Part shown: in pieces, positions 10,437 to 21,550 of the stretch
Position numbering within the stretch: position 1 is the stretch's first letter
How the letters are laid out: each line of letters begins with the position of its first letter
Origin: Piezodorus guildinii
Taxonomy: Eukaryota; Arthropoda; Insecta; Hemiptera; Pentatomidae
Direction of reading: 5' to 3'
Length of the DNA: 64,000 nt
Assembly (NCBI GenBank): GCA_023052935.1
Contig: CM041297.1
Span: 113,148,277 to 113,212,276, forward strand
Position numbers and translations under genes: made by a program
Notes under the pieces: generated by a model
What the model was told of the DNA's origin: nothing
Seen by the model: only the letters and a program-made list of their open reading frames with translations
Database searches by the model: none

Positions 10437-11290
10437 CATTTATTGAAATTTACAACTCTATTCACATCAATACGTCCAGTACATATGAGTAGAAAATAAA
10501 GGAAAGGCATGATACACATGTCGAGAAACTGCTCATTGGTAGTACTCTATATAAAATGTTCTGAATCAGATCTCGGGGCCATCTTCTTTTCAGTCGCCTC
10601 GGATGATTTTCAGAGGAAGTAAGGATAGAAAGTTGTGGGTTAGAGAGAGAATCTAGTTTATCATGAAAAAAATGGTAGCTAGTTCAAAGGAGGCGTTGAG
10701 GATTTTACGAAGGATTTTGTATAGGTACGGGACGGACTTGATGGTTTAGAGTATAAGTAGAGAAAGTCGGCGGGCTTTTCAATCATTATAGTCTTGTATG
10801 AAGATTTTAAGTTAGACATTTATCAAGATGAAGTCATAGGCTGCTCAAGAGGTTCTTGAAGTTTACATTAAGGCTGGAATACATAGTTTTTCGACGAAGT
10901 AGAATGGTTATTTGGTGCAATTGGTAAGAATTTATTTTTTATAATTCAGTTCTGACAACTTACTGAAGACCTAAATCTTTGATGTGGGATTGAATCTTAT
11001 AGGATGCAATAAATGGGTCATTATTAGTTGATAACATAAAGGTATCAGGAAAGGAAAGTGTTAGGATGGGTTAGAGTATAAACTGTAAATATTGTTTAAA
11101 GAATGGGTCCTAAGATACTGTTTTGAGGAACACCAGCAGAAGGAGTGAATAGGAACTATTCTGATTTGTTTTGTAGGATTTTATAGAGAGGTTGGACTGG
11201 ATAGTGAGGAAGTTTGTAGGAAGAAGGGATTTTGTACAGCAGTCCTGGGTCAAGCTATCCAAAATTTGTTTTAAAAAGCTATCAGATTCA
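10437..11290 (-). pseudogene. Degenerate Jockey-like LINE, RT to 3' end
   Basis: Read on the minus strand, the right part encodes AGVPQNSILGP, the reverse transcriptase motif B (GxPQGS class, here with Asn for Gly) at about 11,110-11,140. The left part encodes HPRRLKRRWPRDL at about 10,570-10,610, the same C-terminal signature seen in the element at 51.9 kb. The 3' end near 10,437 is the inverse of 'gtaaatttcaataaatgaat', as in J2. Many stops and frameshifts lie between, and the catalytic YADD box is not recoverable by eye. It is an old, inactive copy that probably belongs to the J2 lineage. Confidence 0.7.
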
Positions 11291-12668
11291 ACACACTGTT
11301 CAGACCTGTATAAGAGTTGTACATTTGCGAACAGCCTAGTTAGTGTTTATTTTGAAATTTGTGTAATTCTTGCGTTTTTTTTTTTTTTTTTCATCCTAAG
11401 CTCAGATTTCTGCCAGTAATTATAACTCGAAAGGCAAAAAATGTTTTGTTTTATTTTGTCCTTGTAAATAATAGACAACATCGATAAGATTAGGTAGGAT
11501 AACTGTGTTACCCGCCGTCTGATATGACACTAGTGCGAGCCACCGGTGAATGTGTTGAAAAATTTGATAACCAACTGAAGGAGATAAGAGTGGAAAGATT
11601 TTCCAGGTAAAATTGATTTTTTGAAATCTAGAATAGTAATATAGATAAAGAAAAAAAATGTTAAATGTAACGTTTTATATACTATTGTATATTATATATA
11701 CATAAAGTAATGCAGATGAAAATTGGATTGTCTTCATTTCAGTGACTGTAGAAAATGATGAATTCCGGTGTTATATCTGCATCTTACTGTTTATCTGCAC
11801 CGTGTTCTGTAATTTATTTTTTTAATGATTTCTTCTAACTCTTATACTCATTGCCACAGAAGGTGGCAGATTGTATTATCTTTTAATAATTCAAATTAAA
11901 ATATATTATTTAATATATAATAATGTGTTATATTATTTAATATATAATAAATACTTCAGTCGAAACGGTACAATTATTTTCTCATTTATTCCACTCTAAG
12001 TTCATTTTAATCTTTATGTCAAGAACGGGGTGGGATACGTTAATGTAATATTGTGCGCACCAGATTTTTAATATTTATTTTATTTGTTTCTATCATTATC
12101 CATACATTTTTTAATTAGTATCTGTCACACAGGATCATTGGTGTGAAAAAAAATAATTTTCATATCACTATCATCAATAATTTTTAAAAAATCCCTAGAA
12201 TTATCAAATTTTTTTTATAGTAGTCACCAATACTTCAATCAAAAATCAAAATAATATTTATATAATTATTTTATATTTGTACCCAGTAATAATGAACTGA
12301 TGATCACTGAGATAATCTTATAGAAAGTATAATTATAATATTGATATAACTATAATTATTCCAATCAGTTGTTAAATAAACCACTCATTTAAGTTAATTA
12401 CAGAAGAATTTAAGAAACTTCTTTTCTAAAAACATATCTAAAATCCATTTCCATTCATGAAATCCCGTGAATGGTTTTAAAATGCTGAAAGGGATGTATC
12501 TCGAACGCTGTGGGAATAGTCCCTTCCCTTGGGTTGTAGCAATACGCAAGGGAACTGTAATAATTAACCGAATCCTCTATTAACCGTAATCAGGGTTTCC
12601 CATTTTAATGAAAGTAGTTTAAGCTAACCGAGTAAGCCAATATGGAATAGTTATTAGCTAAAATCTTT
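11291..12668. other. AT-rich DNA with repeat A end remnant
   Basis: The only landmark is a degraded repeat A terminus at about 12,038-12,072 ('ttgtgcgcaccagattttta'). A GC-richer patch at 11,510-11,570 ('agccaccggtgaatgtgttg') resembles one side of the palindromic patch at 45.74 kb. Confidence 0.35.
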
Positions 12669-13233
12669 AACTACTACCTACTACAATTTATTACGTACGC
12701 AGAATGCAATTCAACTTTTAATAAATTATACATATTTTTCAGATTGAACATCATCTTACACTGAGATGAGAGATATTATATCCCTCATCGCATGAGATAC
12801 TTACCCTGATCTGGGGGAATCATTAAGGAGATAATAAGAAAATCCGAAGCATTTCCATTGTTACATTCGTTGAGCGCCGTTTCCTTGAAATCATTTCCTT
12901 TATTTAAAACAGTAATATATAAGAGAACAGGCTAATTGGAAACTACAAGGTATAGTTTCCTGCTATAATTTAATTGGGAATTATGTTTTTATAGAAATAT
13001 AAGACTTGTAATATTACGTTTCAGACTTACTTCTTTGTTTATTTAGTTCGTATCTAATAATCTAAGTATATTTAAACAGTGATGCAATTTACCTTATTAC
13101 ACAAAATACATATTTTTTTTTCTAACTATGAGTTGGCAAAGTAGCAAATTACGGCTTTTCATAGTGAAATAAGATTAATAAATTAAAGACGTACAATTTA
13201 TTCAGATCGGTTAATTCATTTAACTTCACTTGT

Positions 13234-13655
13234 TGTTGTTGTTGTTGTTTTGGTTTTAAGGGTAAAAAAATGCGAGTGGTTATTATTGCCCAAAACATCT
13301 TCAGAAGACGATTAACTTACCTATGATGAAGAGAAGAAAAAAAAAATAAAAAAAAATAAATAAATAAAAATAAAAAAAAATAAAAAAATAAAAAATAAGA
13401 TAAATAAATAAAAATTGTGAGTAAAATATCAAAAATTGCGTAAAATAGCCTGAATGTGTTAAATGAGGTGATATAAACGAATGTTCTTCACCAATTGAAT
13501 GACACCATCGACGGCCCGATCACTATCGCTCAATGCCTCCGGTACGCAACATTTTACAAATTCCCTACTATAACGAGGACACTCTTCAAAAATATGACTT
13601 ACTGTGAGAGCCACTTTACACAGTTGACATCGAGGTGAATCCCTACGTGCCATTC
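13234..13655 (-). mobile_element. I/LOA-like LINE 3' tail inserted in unit 1
   Basis: The minus strand encodes MARRDSPRCQLCKVALT, HIFEECPRY and VIQLVKNIRLYHLI. The C-x2-C...H-x4-C pattern is the zinc-knuckle-like end of I/LOA-type LINE polyproteins, and the same module is seen at 47.4 and 50.5 kb. The 3' end, on the minus strand, is an (AAC)n tail. The fragment is flanked by the 12-bp direct repeat 'aacttcacttgt' at 13,222-13,233 and 13,656-13,667. Units 2 and 3 have one copy of nearly that sequence and no insert, so the empty site is visible. The insertion is 5'-truncated. Confidence 0.88.
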
Positions 13656-13667
13656 AACTTCACTTGT

Positions 13668-13880
13668 ACTATGCTGTTTGGGCTAATCGGACGATGATTT
13701 AGTGTGAGAGAGCACCTAAAACTGACATCGCTCAGGCACGGGACCACCATTATACTTAAAGGCATAACCAAGATTTTTTTTTTTAATCTCATTAAAAAAT
13801 CCTAGATTCACCCGGTGGGGTGGACCCGAGACATAAGGCATAGAAGGTTGTTATGCTAGCCTCTACACCAAGTTGACCCA
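13668..13880 (-). repeat. SINE S1 within tandem unit 1
   Basis: This is an S1-family copy with 'ctgtttgggctaatcggacg', 'ggcacgggaccaccattata' and 'gaaggttgttatgctagcct'. The same copy is present at the same place in units 2 and 3, so it was in the unit before amplification. Confidence 0.7.
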
Positions 13881-14196
13881 CAATTTACTCTGATCTAAAA
13901 TGTAAACCAAAACTGCATAATTTGTTCATAACACGTCTGTGGTTCATTGTTGATTAAAGAATAGAACAAGGGAAGTTCACGATGTGACCGACATCGATTA
14001 TTTTTTTATTATTTTTTTTTTTTTCGTAGTATCAAAACATGTCGACATTAATTCTCCTTTTTCATCCATTGGGCCTTACGAGCTGCAAGACAAAAATCCG
14101 AAACAATAAATACAAAACATTCTAAAAACAATTTTATCAGCTCTAATTACTTTATTTTCTTCTTTAACCCACTACTTTATAATCTTAATTGTTTAA

Positions 14197-15258
14197 CTAC
14201 TACCTACTACAATTTATTACGTACGCAGAATATAATTCAACTTTTAATAAATTATACATTTTTTCAGATTGAAAATCGTCTTACACTGAGATGAGAGATA
14301 TTATATCCCTCATCGCATGAGATACTTACCCTGATTGGGGGAATTATTAAGGAGATAATAAGAAAGTCCGAAGCATTTCTATGGTTACATTCGTTGTGCG
14401 TCATTTTCTTGAAATCATTTCCTTTATTTAAAACAGTAATATATAAGAGAACAGGCTAATTGGAAACTACAAGGTATAGTTTCCTGTTATAATTTAATTG
14501 GTGATTATGTTTTATAGAAATATAAGACTTGTAATATTACGTTTCAGACTTACTCCTTTGTTTATTTAGTTCGCATCTAATAATCTAAGTATATTTAAAT
14601 AATGATGAATTTTACCTTATCACACAAAGGACATGTTTTTTCTAATTATTGAGTTGGCAAAGTAGTAATTGCGGCTTTTCATATTGAAATAAGATTAATA
14701 AATTAAAGACGTAGAATTTATTCAGATCGGTTAATTCATTTAACTTTACTTGTGCTATGATGTTTGGGCTAATCGGACGATGAGTTAGTGTGAGAGAGCA
14801 CCTAAAACTGACATCGCACAGGCACGGGACCACCATTATACTTAAAGGCATAACCAAGATTTTTATTTAATCCCATTAAAAAATCCTAAATTCACCCGAA
14901 GGGGTGGACCCGAGACATAAGGCATAGAAGGTTGTTATGCAAGCCTCTACACCACATGTTGACCCACAATTTATTCTGATCTAAAATGTAAACCAAAACT
15001 GCATAATTTGTTCATAACACGTCTGTGGTTCATTGTTGATTAATGAATAGAACAAGAGAAGTTCACGATGTGACCGACATCGATTTTTTTTTCGTAGTAT
15101 CAAAACATGTCGACATTAATTCTCCTTTTTCATCCATTGGGCCTTACGAGCTGCAAGACAAAAATCCGAAACAATAAATACAAAACATTCTAAAAACAAT
15201 TTTATCAGCTCTAATTACTTTATTTTCTTCTTTAACCCACTACTTTATAATCTTAATT
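14197..15258 (+). repeat. Tandem array, unit 2
   Basis: It is about 1,062 bp and nearly identical to unit 3 in its first 600 bases. It carries its S1 SINE at about 14,750-14,960 and no LINE insert. The open frame at 14,642-14,857 (minus) is SINE sequence and not a gene. Confidence 0.92.
14752..14960 (-). repeat. SINE S1 within tandem unit 2
   Basis: It has the same S1 landmarks in the same order as the unit 1 copy. Confidence 0.7.
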
Positions 15259-16292
15259 GTTTAACTACTACCTACTACAATTTATTACGTAAGCAGAATG
15301 CAATTCAACTTTTAATAATTTATACATTTTTTTCAGATTGCAAATCGTCTTACACTGAGATGAGAGATATTATATCCCTCATCGCAAGAGATACTAACCC
15401 TGATCTGGGGGAATTATTAAGGAGATAATAAGAAAGTCCGAAGCATTTCTATGGTTACATTCGTTGTGCGTCATTTTCTTGAAATCATTTCCTTTATTTA
15501 AAACAGTAATATATAAGAGAACAGGCTAATTGGAAACTACAAGGTATAGTTTCCTGTTATAATTTAATTGGTGATTATGTTTTATAGAAATATAAGACTT
15601 GTAATATTACGTTTCAGACTTACTCCTTTGTTTATTTAGTTCGTATCTAATAATCTAAGTATATTTAAATAGTGATGCAATTTACCTTATTACACAAAGT
15701 ACATATTTTTTTTTCTAACTATGAGTTGGCAAAGTAGCAAATTACGGCTTTTCATAGTGAAATTAGATTAATAAATTAAAGACGTACAATTTATTCAGAT
15801 CGATTAATTCATTTATAACTTCACTTGCGCTATGCTGTTTGTGCTAATCAGACGATGATTTAGTGTGAGAGAGCACCTAAAACAGACATCTCACAGGCAC
15901 GGAAAACCATTATACATAACCAAGATTTTTTTTAATCCCATTAAAAAATCCTAGATCCGCCTGGCGGGTTGGAACCAGGACATTAGGAATAGGAGGTTGT
16001 TATGCTAGCCACTAAATCACAGTTGATCCCCAATTTATTCTTATCTAAAATTTAAATCAAAACTGAATAATTTGTTCATAACACGTCTGTGATTCATGTC
16101 GATTAACCAATATAACAAGGGTGTCCGGGTCTTTTTGGGTAGTATCGAAAAAATGTCGACATAAATTTTTCTTTTTCATCCATTGGGCCTTACGAGCTGC
16201 GAGGCAAAAATCCGAAACAATAAATACAAAACATTTTAAAAAACAATTTTATCAGCTCTTTAACCCACTACTTTATAATCCTAATTGTTTAA
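15259..16292 (+). repeat. Tandem array, unit 3
   Basis: It is about 1,034 bp, starts 'tttaactactacctactaca' and ends 'ataatcctaattgttta'. Its second half is more diverged and slightly shorter than in units 1 and 2. After it, short 'tctttattgtttaacttct' motifs repeat once or twice to about 16,345. Confidence 0.9.
15825..16030 (-). repeat. SINE S1 within tandem unit 3
   Basis: It is the same S1 copy as in units 1 and 2, with small deletions ('ggaaaaccattatacataac'). Confidence 0.65.
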
Positions 16293-16662
16293 TTTCTACT
16301 TTCTAATCTTTATTGTTTAACTTCTGCTTTTCAATCTTTATTGTTTTGTTTTTTGTTCTGTTAATTTTCATGGCCTTTTTTATTATACATCTACATTGTA
16401 TTTGGTTATTCTTTAGCTCAAATGAGGACCACAACGCAGTTCGAAAATTTGGTTAACTAGTACTTTTTTATATTTATTAATATCTTATTACCGTCTCCCG
16501 AATCATCTCATTCTCCGTATTTAACACACAGTCAAATTTTTAATCTACAATATTTATTTTGGGTCTCTTCTACATTAAAGGTGCCAGTTACTTTGTATCA
16601 CTAAATGGTTAATGTAAAATTAATGATTAATTAATGAAATATTTATTGTTTATTTATTAACG
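16293..16662. other. AT-rich spacer
   Basis: No feature is recognised apart from the short repeats at the end of the tandem array. Confidence 0.4.
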
Positions 16663-16930
16663 TCACATTATGCTACTGTGGCTAATCGAACGATGCTACA
16701 GCGGAGTCCTAAATTTTGCCTTTCCAGGTTTAATTAGGATTGGAATCTTCAACGAGTACCCGGACATCGCCCCGGCTCATGATTTTTTTTTTTTTTTTTT
16801 TTACTTCACCTTCAAAGGACGTCATGATCACTCCCATTAAAAAATCCTAGGATCAAATGCGGATTTGAACCTTTTGACCTTGACATGGAAGGCTGTTATG
16901 CTAGCCACCATGCTACAGGTGATCCCGTGA
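16663..16930 (-). repeat. tRNA-derived SINE S1, best copy
   Basis: On the minus strand the head reads 'tggtggctagcataacagcc' (A box region, 16,891-16,910) and 'ggttcaaatcc' (B box, 16,861-16,871), the RNA polymerase III internal promoter of tRNA-derived SINEs. A body of about 200 bp follows, containing 'cctaggattttttaatggga' and an A-rich run at about 16,783-16,802. It is the clearest evidence for what the S1 family is. Confidence 0.8.
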
Positions 16931-17318
16931 AATAATTATTATAATTTTAAACAAAGAAATTGACAAAAAATAAATATTAATTTAAAAAAAAAAGAAGATA
17001 TATCTTCAAATATTTGTATTAAAAATAAGTAAGGTAGTCGTGTATCTTCGACCCACCTATTTGAGAATAAAACCATAGAATTTATTGGTCAATTTCATAT
17101 TGTGTCCAATATTACAATTTTAAAATTTAGGTAAGACACCTGTATCTTAAAACATTTAAGGCATTTTTTTCTTTATTACAAATTAAAATTAATCAATAAT
17201 ATCACTATATTACTATACTTCTAGCACCGGAAGAAATAGTGCAATATTAAAGGTAGAGAACGGGCTAATAGTTCATAAAACTTTTATTATTTATTATTAT
17301 TTTTTTTTTTTCATAACA
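16931..17318. other. AT-rich spacer
   Basis: No gene is recognised. A poly-T run precedes the hammerhead-like remnant. Confidence 0.4.
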
Positions 17319-17348
17319 ACGTTTTGGGATCTCTCTACTATCTTCAGG
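17319..17348 (-). ncRNA. Degraded hammerhead-like motif
   Basis: The minus strand reads 'CCTGAAGA', a short interval and 'ATCCCAAAACGTT'. CUGAAGA fits the CUGANGA core box of hammerhead ribozymes, but the second box is AAAAC where GAAAC is expected, and stem II pairs poorly. It is included because better copies occur at 42.8 and 49.6 kb. Confidence 0.3.
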
Positions 17349-19247
17349 ATCGTGGTTTTTCATTTTCGAATAGCAACGGTTTTTAACAACTTAGCCACTT
17401 ACTACGAAAGAATAAATAAAAATCATCAATATGTTAAAAAAGTTGATCTGAGTCAAACATTGCCTGTCGAAACGTATAATATTCGTATTAACGTGAAAGA
17501 AATAATATATCAGCCCAAGTTTTATATCTCTAATAATACTCACCTTTTTATCCATGATACATACAGGGAATAACCTTCTTGATAGAGTTTGTATGTGTCA
17601 TATGGGTCAATTTATATTTTACTTTTAAAGTAATCATTTGGTGATAAAAAGTAACTGGCAGCCTTACTGAAAAAAATATCCTTTATTTTTATCAAATTCC
17701 GAGATATTATGTAATATAATATTTATTTATTGTATTTCGACCCCCAAAGAGAACCAATGAGAGAGTAGCTTGGCTCCTGAAGCCGGCATTACTTGGATGA
17801 CAGGACAACCGAATGCCACTAATGATGAGGCGCGGGTTGTAATCAATTGGCACAACTCACTAATCAAGGGAAGGCGGCGGAGCAAGTTCGATTCCCCTCA
17901 CGTAGTGGAGGGGATTAAAAACTATGGAGGGGGCACTCGGGCCGGTTTTGGGAGTCAGATGAGCCATTTCTATTCCATAAGGAACCCTTCTCCAACGACT
18001 TACAGCCCTGCTTTTTCTCATCTGTGCCTCTAAGTGTTTTCCACTTCTACACATTTTCTCCCTCTTCTTTTTTCTCTCAATATTCAAGTACTGATTCCCT
18101 CTGGCAAGAAACGTTTTATCTCCTACTTCACACGACTTAAAACGCATTTTCCATCAGTTATAGAATGAGATTTACTCCTCAATATATTATTGCAATTGTT
18201 ATGATTAATAAATATTACATTACCCTATTATAAAGGATGCCACCCTGAACCCCTACTTCAAACAGCTTTCCTACAGAAAGTACTTGGATGTTATAGGTAA
18301 GTGATCCATATGTCCCTTCATTTGATCTCGCCGCCTTTCCTCCATCCCTCTACTATTCCTTCATATACGTACCCCCCAAAATCCTAGGGCCAGAGCATTC
18401 CGGTCAAGATGTTCTTAATGTAAAGTTGTAATACATTATATTAGTAAGAAGTTTATGTGTTTATATAAATGCGTTATTCGTTAACTCATCGTATTTATAA
18501 ATCGATCGTTTATGCTTAAAAACCCAGTTATTCTAGGAAATTCGATTCTTCTTACCCACGCTGGACAAAAACATTCGTATTCTGATATGTTCAAACGTAA
18601 AACCTCAAAATTTTAGAGAATTATTTCTGGGTAAATTACAAGTTTATTATCATTGAAACCAAAATTATATAATGCAGAATTGAAACTTTTTAAACAATAT
18701 TTAGTTTTGTGTTTTCTTTTAGTGTATATTTTTGGGGATTCTGTTTTGCTATTGAGGTTTTTTGTATACTTATTTTTGTTTTTCTTTCTTGGATTATTTG
18801 CTATTGTTCAATATTTTAATTTTTTATATCATTATTTCTTACTATAGCCAACTACTATAAATTTATCCCTATAAGAGAGGCTTTTGTCAAACAGATGTCA
18901 ACAGAGCTATTATTATAATTATTGATTACAAGGGTTCATAATTGAAAATGAACCGAAATGATATACGAAGCACAAATAGACGAATATAAAAAAAGAAATC
19001 AGACATTTTTAATATAAAGTTTTTTCTTGGAATATTATGCAACATTAGAATTTTGAAGCTTAGTAGTATTATGCTGTTGCACAGAACTATTCTACGAATT
19101 TTAGTACACACGTGGCTCATCCCTACACACCTGAACAAATTATCTTGAACCAGTATTAAATTTTATGGTATAATAATCATATTTTTTTTTTTTTTTTAAT
19201 GGTTAAACTTATCTAAAACAACAAAAAGTTATACAAACATAAATAAA
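17349..19247. other. Unassigned DNA with GC-richer patches
   Basis: A GC-richer patch at about 17,760-18,010 has an 87-codon open frame on plus (17,770-18,033) and a 95-codon frame on minus (17,860-18,147). Neither resembles a known family, and the two overlap, so at most one could be real. I see no splice or start signals that would favour either. A further patch at 18,225-18,420 is also unassigned. The rest is AT-rich. Confidence 0.3.
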
Positions 19248-19733
19248 AAATCTGGTTCGCGCAACACTTACCACCGCTGTTAATATAAATTTGAGAATTT
19301 TTAAATAAATATAGTTAGAGATGAAAATAAATTGTTAAAGAATAAACTACATTGTGTTTCAAAAGAAACACGTGTTTTATTAAATAATTCATTAGGGGTA
19401 CTCACTGCATTTGCTATAGCATGCTATTTGTGTTATTTTGCTAAACCCGTCGAGTTTCTACAGTTATTTCCTGTATAAAAATGATGGATTTAGCACAATA
19501 GCATAAATAGCATGCTATAGCAAACGTAGTGAGTACCCCTATTATATTATTATCTACAACATTCACTTAGGGCGTGTGGTATTAACAGGCCCTTAGTTTT
19601 CCCTTATTTTTTATCACTCTCTGTAAATTTTCACAATGGTTTGTACAAAACAATATTTTTTGTAAGATTGTTAGCTGTCCAACGGTATATTATACATTGA
19701 TATTACTGTTTTTATGTTCAAAAACCTCGTAAA
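19248..19733 (-). repeat. Repeat A, 3' module, interrupted by a small MITE
   Basis: It begins with 'aaaaaatctggttcgcgcaa' and runs through 'cacgtgttttattaaataat', then the MITE at 19,394-19,540, then 'ttatctacaacattcactta', 'tatcactctctgtaaatttt' and 'caacggtatattatacattg'. The next repeat A copy starts directly after it in the same orientation. Confidence 0.8.
19394..19540. mobile_element. 147-bp MITE nested in repeat A
   Basis: The ends are inverted: 'aggggtactcact' at the left and 'agtgagtacccct' at the right, followed inward by 'gctatagcatgctattt' and its inverse. The flanking direct repeat 'att' (19,391-19,393 and 19,541-19,543) fits a 3-bp target duplication, as made by PIF/Harbinger-type elements. 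No coding sequence is present. Confidence 0.85.
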
Positions 19734-20590
19734 AATCTGGTGTGGGCAACACACGACTTTTACTTACCTGAGTTAATTAAAGAATTTTCAAATACAGTTA
19801 GAGATAAAAACAAGTGAAACCATTAAAGAATTAATTAAATAGCATTTCTACAGAAACAAGTGTTTTATCTAAAATGATCACTTAGCTTTATCGTCTTTTC
19901 ATCACTCTCTATTAACTTTTAAAAGCTTGTGTATGAGATAAGATTTTTTCTAAAATCTCAATCTTTCTAATGGTATATCATACATGGATATTACTGTTCT
20001 TAAGTTCAAAAACAAAAAATTGCATTAAAAAAGTATGTTTTTCAGTTTTCTCTTTTAGTTGTTTTTCAAATTCGCTCAATATGCATACTTAGCTTTTATT
20101 TATCAATACTAACTTACTAAGATAATATAGTTATTTTTATAGAATATATAAAATTAAAGGTACTTTAGAAGAAGAAAATTTAAAACATCGGCATTTAAGC
20201 CCTGTCAGACTATTTTAATCAGAATGAAACCTACATGATATTAAAGCCTATTAAATTTAACATCGATATAGCGAGTTTAAACAATCGTCGGAACCGTTTT
20301 AGAGAAAATCGTAAAAATGTGCAAAATGCATAGTATAAAGTGGCTCTTCAGGTAAGCTGATTTTGATGAAAAAGATTTTGTAACGTCTCGGGCGTATAGT
20401 TGTCTTAAATATGAAATTTCAGTTTCAAAGGACTTTTCGTTTCCGCCAGAGAGTTACCACACACACATTCCTTTTTGCGGGACTTAGTTATTTGGACACA
20501 GGGTACCATAAAACGTGAATATCCGTTGAAAACTGGAATTCGAAAATTTTCACGATCGCAATACTTTCCCTGACTATATAAAGTGAAAAT
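19734..20590 (-). repeat. Repeat A, full-length inverted copy
   Basis: It is about 0.86 kb with all landmarks of the reference copy in reverse: 'aaaaatctggtgtgggcaac', 'ttttacttacctgagtta', 'ggcatttaagccctgtcaga', 'agagaaaatcgtaaaaa', 'tttttgcgggacttagttat' and 'aattttcacgatcgcaata'. It lies head to tail with the module at 19,248-19,733. Confidence 0.85.
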
Positions 20591-20591
20591 A

Positions 20592-20595
<4 letters not shown>

Positions 20596-20670
<75 letters not shown>
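20596..20670. repeat. (TA)n microsatellite
   Basis: A TA tract of about 75 bp directly next to the 5' end of a repeat A copy. Confidence 0.95.
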
Positions 20671-20672
<2 letters not shown>

Positions 20673-21025
20673 CAAATTCAAATGTAAAAACAAATATTAA
20701 ATTGTAAATTAAATAATAAATTAATAAGAGAGAGAAATAATAATAACAGAAAAATGAAAAAGGAATTTCTAATCCAGTTAAAGTGTACCGCATTGGCAAA
20801 GTTACTGGCGGGAGACAGTTTGTAATTGAACTTGACAGTTCCTTTTGGAAAAAGATAATTTGATCAACAAAATACCTTTGAAGCTTCTTGTTTCCCGTTT
20901 AAACTTTTTTCTTTATTTCCTAATTCATAATCAATAAGTTCTTAATATAATTTTAATTATTAATATTCTCAAAATAAAAATTGAGTTAGGTGTGTTTGAA
21001 TATCTTTTAAAAATGTTTACTTATT
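20671..21025. other. AT-rich spacer
   Basis: No feature is recognised. The 103-codon frame on minus here is largely TA-repeat translation. Confidence 0.4.
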
Positions 21026-21376
21026 TTCATAGATATATATGAAATGTATAGTAAGAGATACGATATTACGATCGTGAAAATTTTGAACTTAAATGTATAA
21101 CCGGAAATACACGATGGGGACCCTTACCGTGATTCAAAATGAACCAAAATGACGGAATGACGAAAAAAGTCGTTCGAAACTGAATATTCATATTTAAAAC
21201 TAAATTTAAAATGGACTAACTAGAAATTCCAACTTGCGTATCCACTTGTTTACGATTTTCTCAAAAAAGGCTCGAACGATTTTAATTAAACTCACAATAA
21301 TTAAGCAAAATTGAATGGGCTTTAATTTGCTGTAGTTTTTATTCTTATTTAATTAGTGTGACAAGGCTTCAATGTA
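21026..21376 (+). repeat. Repeat A, 5' part
   Basis: It has the family start ('ttttcatagatatatatgaa'), 'acgatcgtgaaaattttgaa', 'gattttctcaaaaaaggct' and 'gggctttaatttgctgtagt'. It breaks off before the 3' module. Confidence 0.7.
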
Positions 21377-21492
21377 ATAATTATAAATATATTTTACATT
21401 ATTTTCTTTTTTAAGTATTTCTTAATATTACACACATAACTTCCTTTTTTTTATATATTTATTTTCTTTCATAATTTATTACATCGCTTTTC

Positions 21493-21523
21493 AACGTTTC
21501 GGGGTTCTTTCCCCATTCTCAAG
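21493..21523 (-). ncRNA. Hammerhead-like motif, imperfect
   Basis: On the minus strand 'CTTGAGA' is followed by a GGGG...CCCC stem-loop and 'GAAACG'. The stem and the GAAA box match a minimal hammerhead, but the first box differs from CUGANGA by at least one base. An 'AACGTTTCG' block links it to the copies at 42.8 and 49.6 kb. Confidence 0.4.
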
Positions 21524-21550
21524 ATTTTTTTTAAAACACTTTTACATAAA

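Larger units (their letters stand above)
12669..14196 (+). repeat. Tandem array, unit 1 (interrupted)
   Basis: This is the first of three adjacent units that all start 'tttaactactacctactaca' and share the same order of blocks ('cactgagatgagagatatta', 'aacaggctaattggaaacta', an S1 SINE on the minus strand, 'ataacacgtctgtggttcat', 'ccattgggccttacgagctg'). It is longer than the others because a LINE tail sits at 13,234-13,655. Without that insertion the unit is about 1.09 kb. Confidence 0.9.

Noticed and set aside
17770..18147. Overlapping frames of 87 (plus) and 95 (minus) codons in a GC-richer patch.
   Set aside because: They overlap antisense, neither has a recognisable domain, and GC-richer DNA has fewer chance stops.
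20488..20799. A 103-codon frame on minus.
   Set aside because: Most of it is translation of a (TA)n tract (alternating Tyr and Ile).
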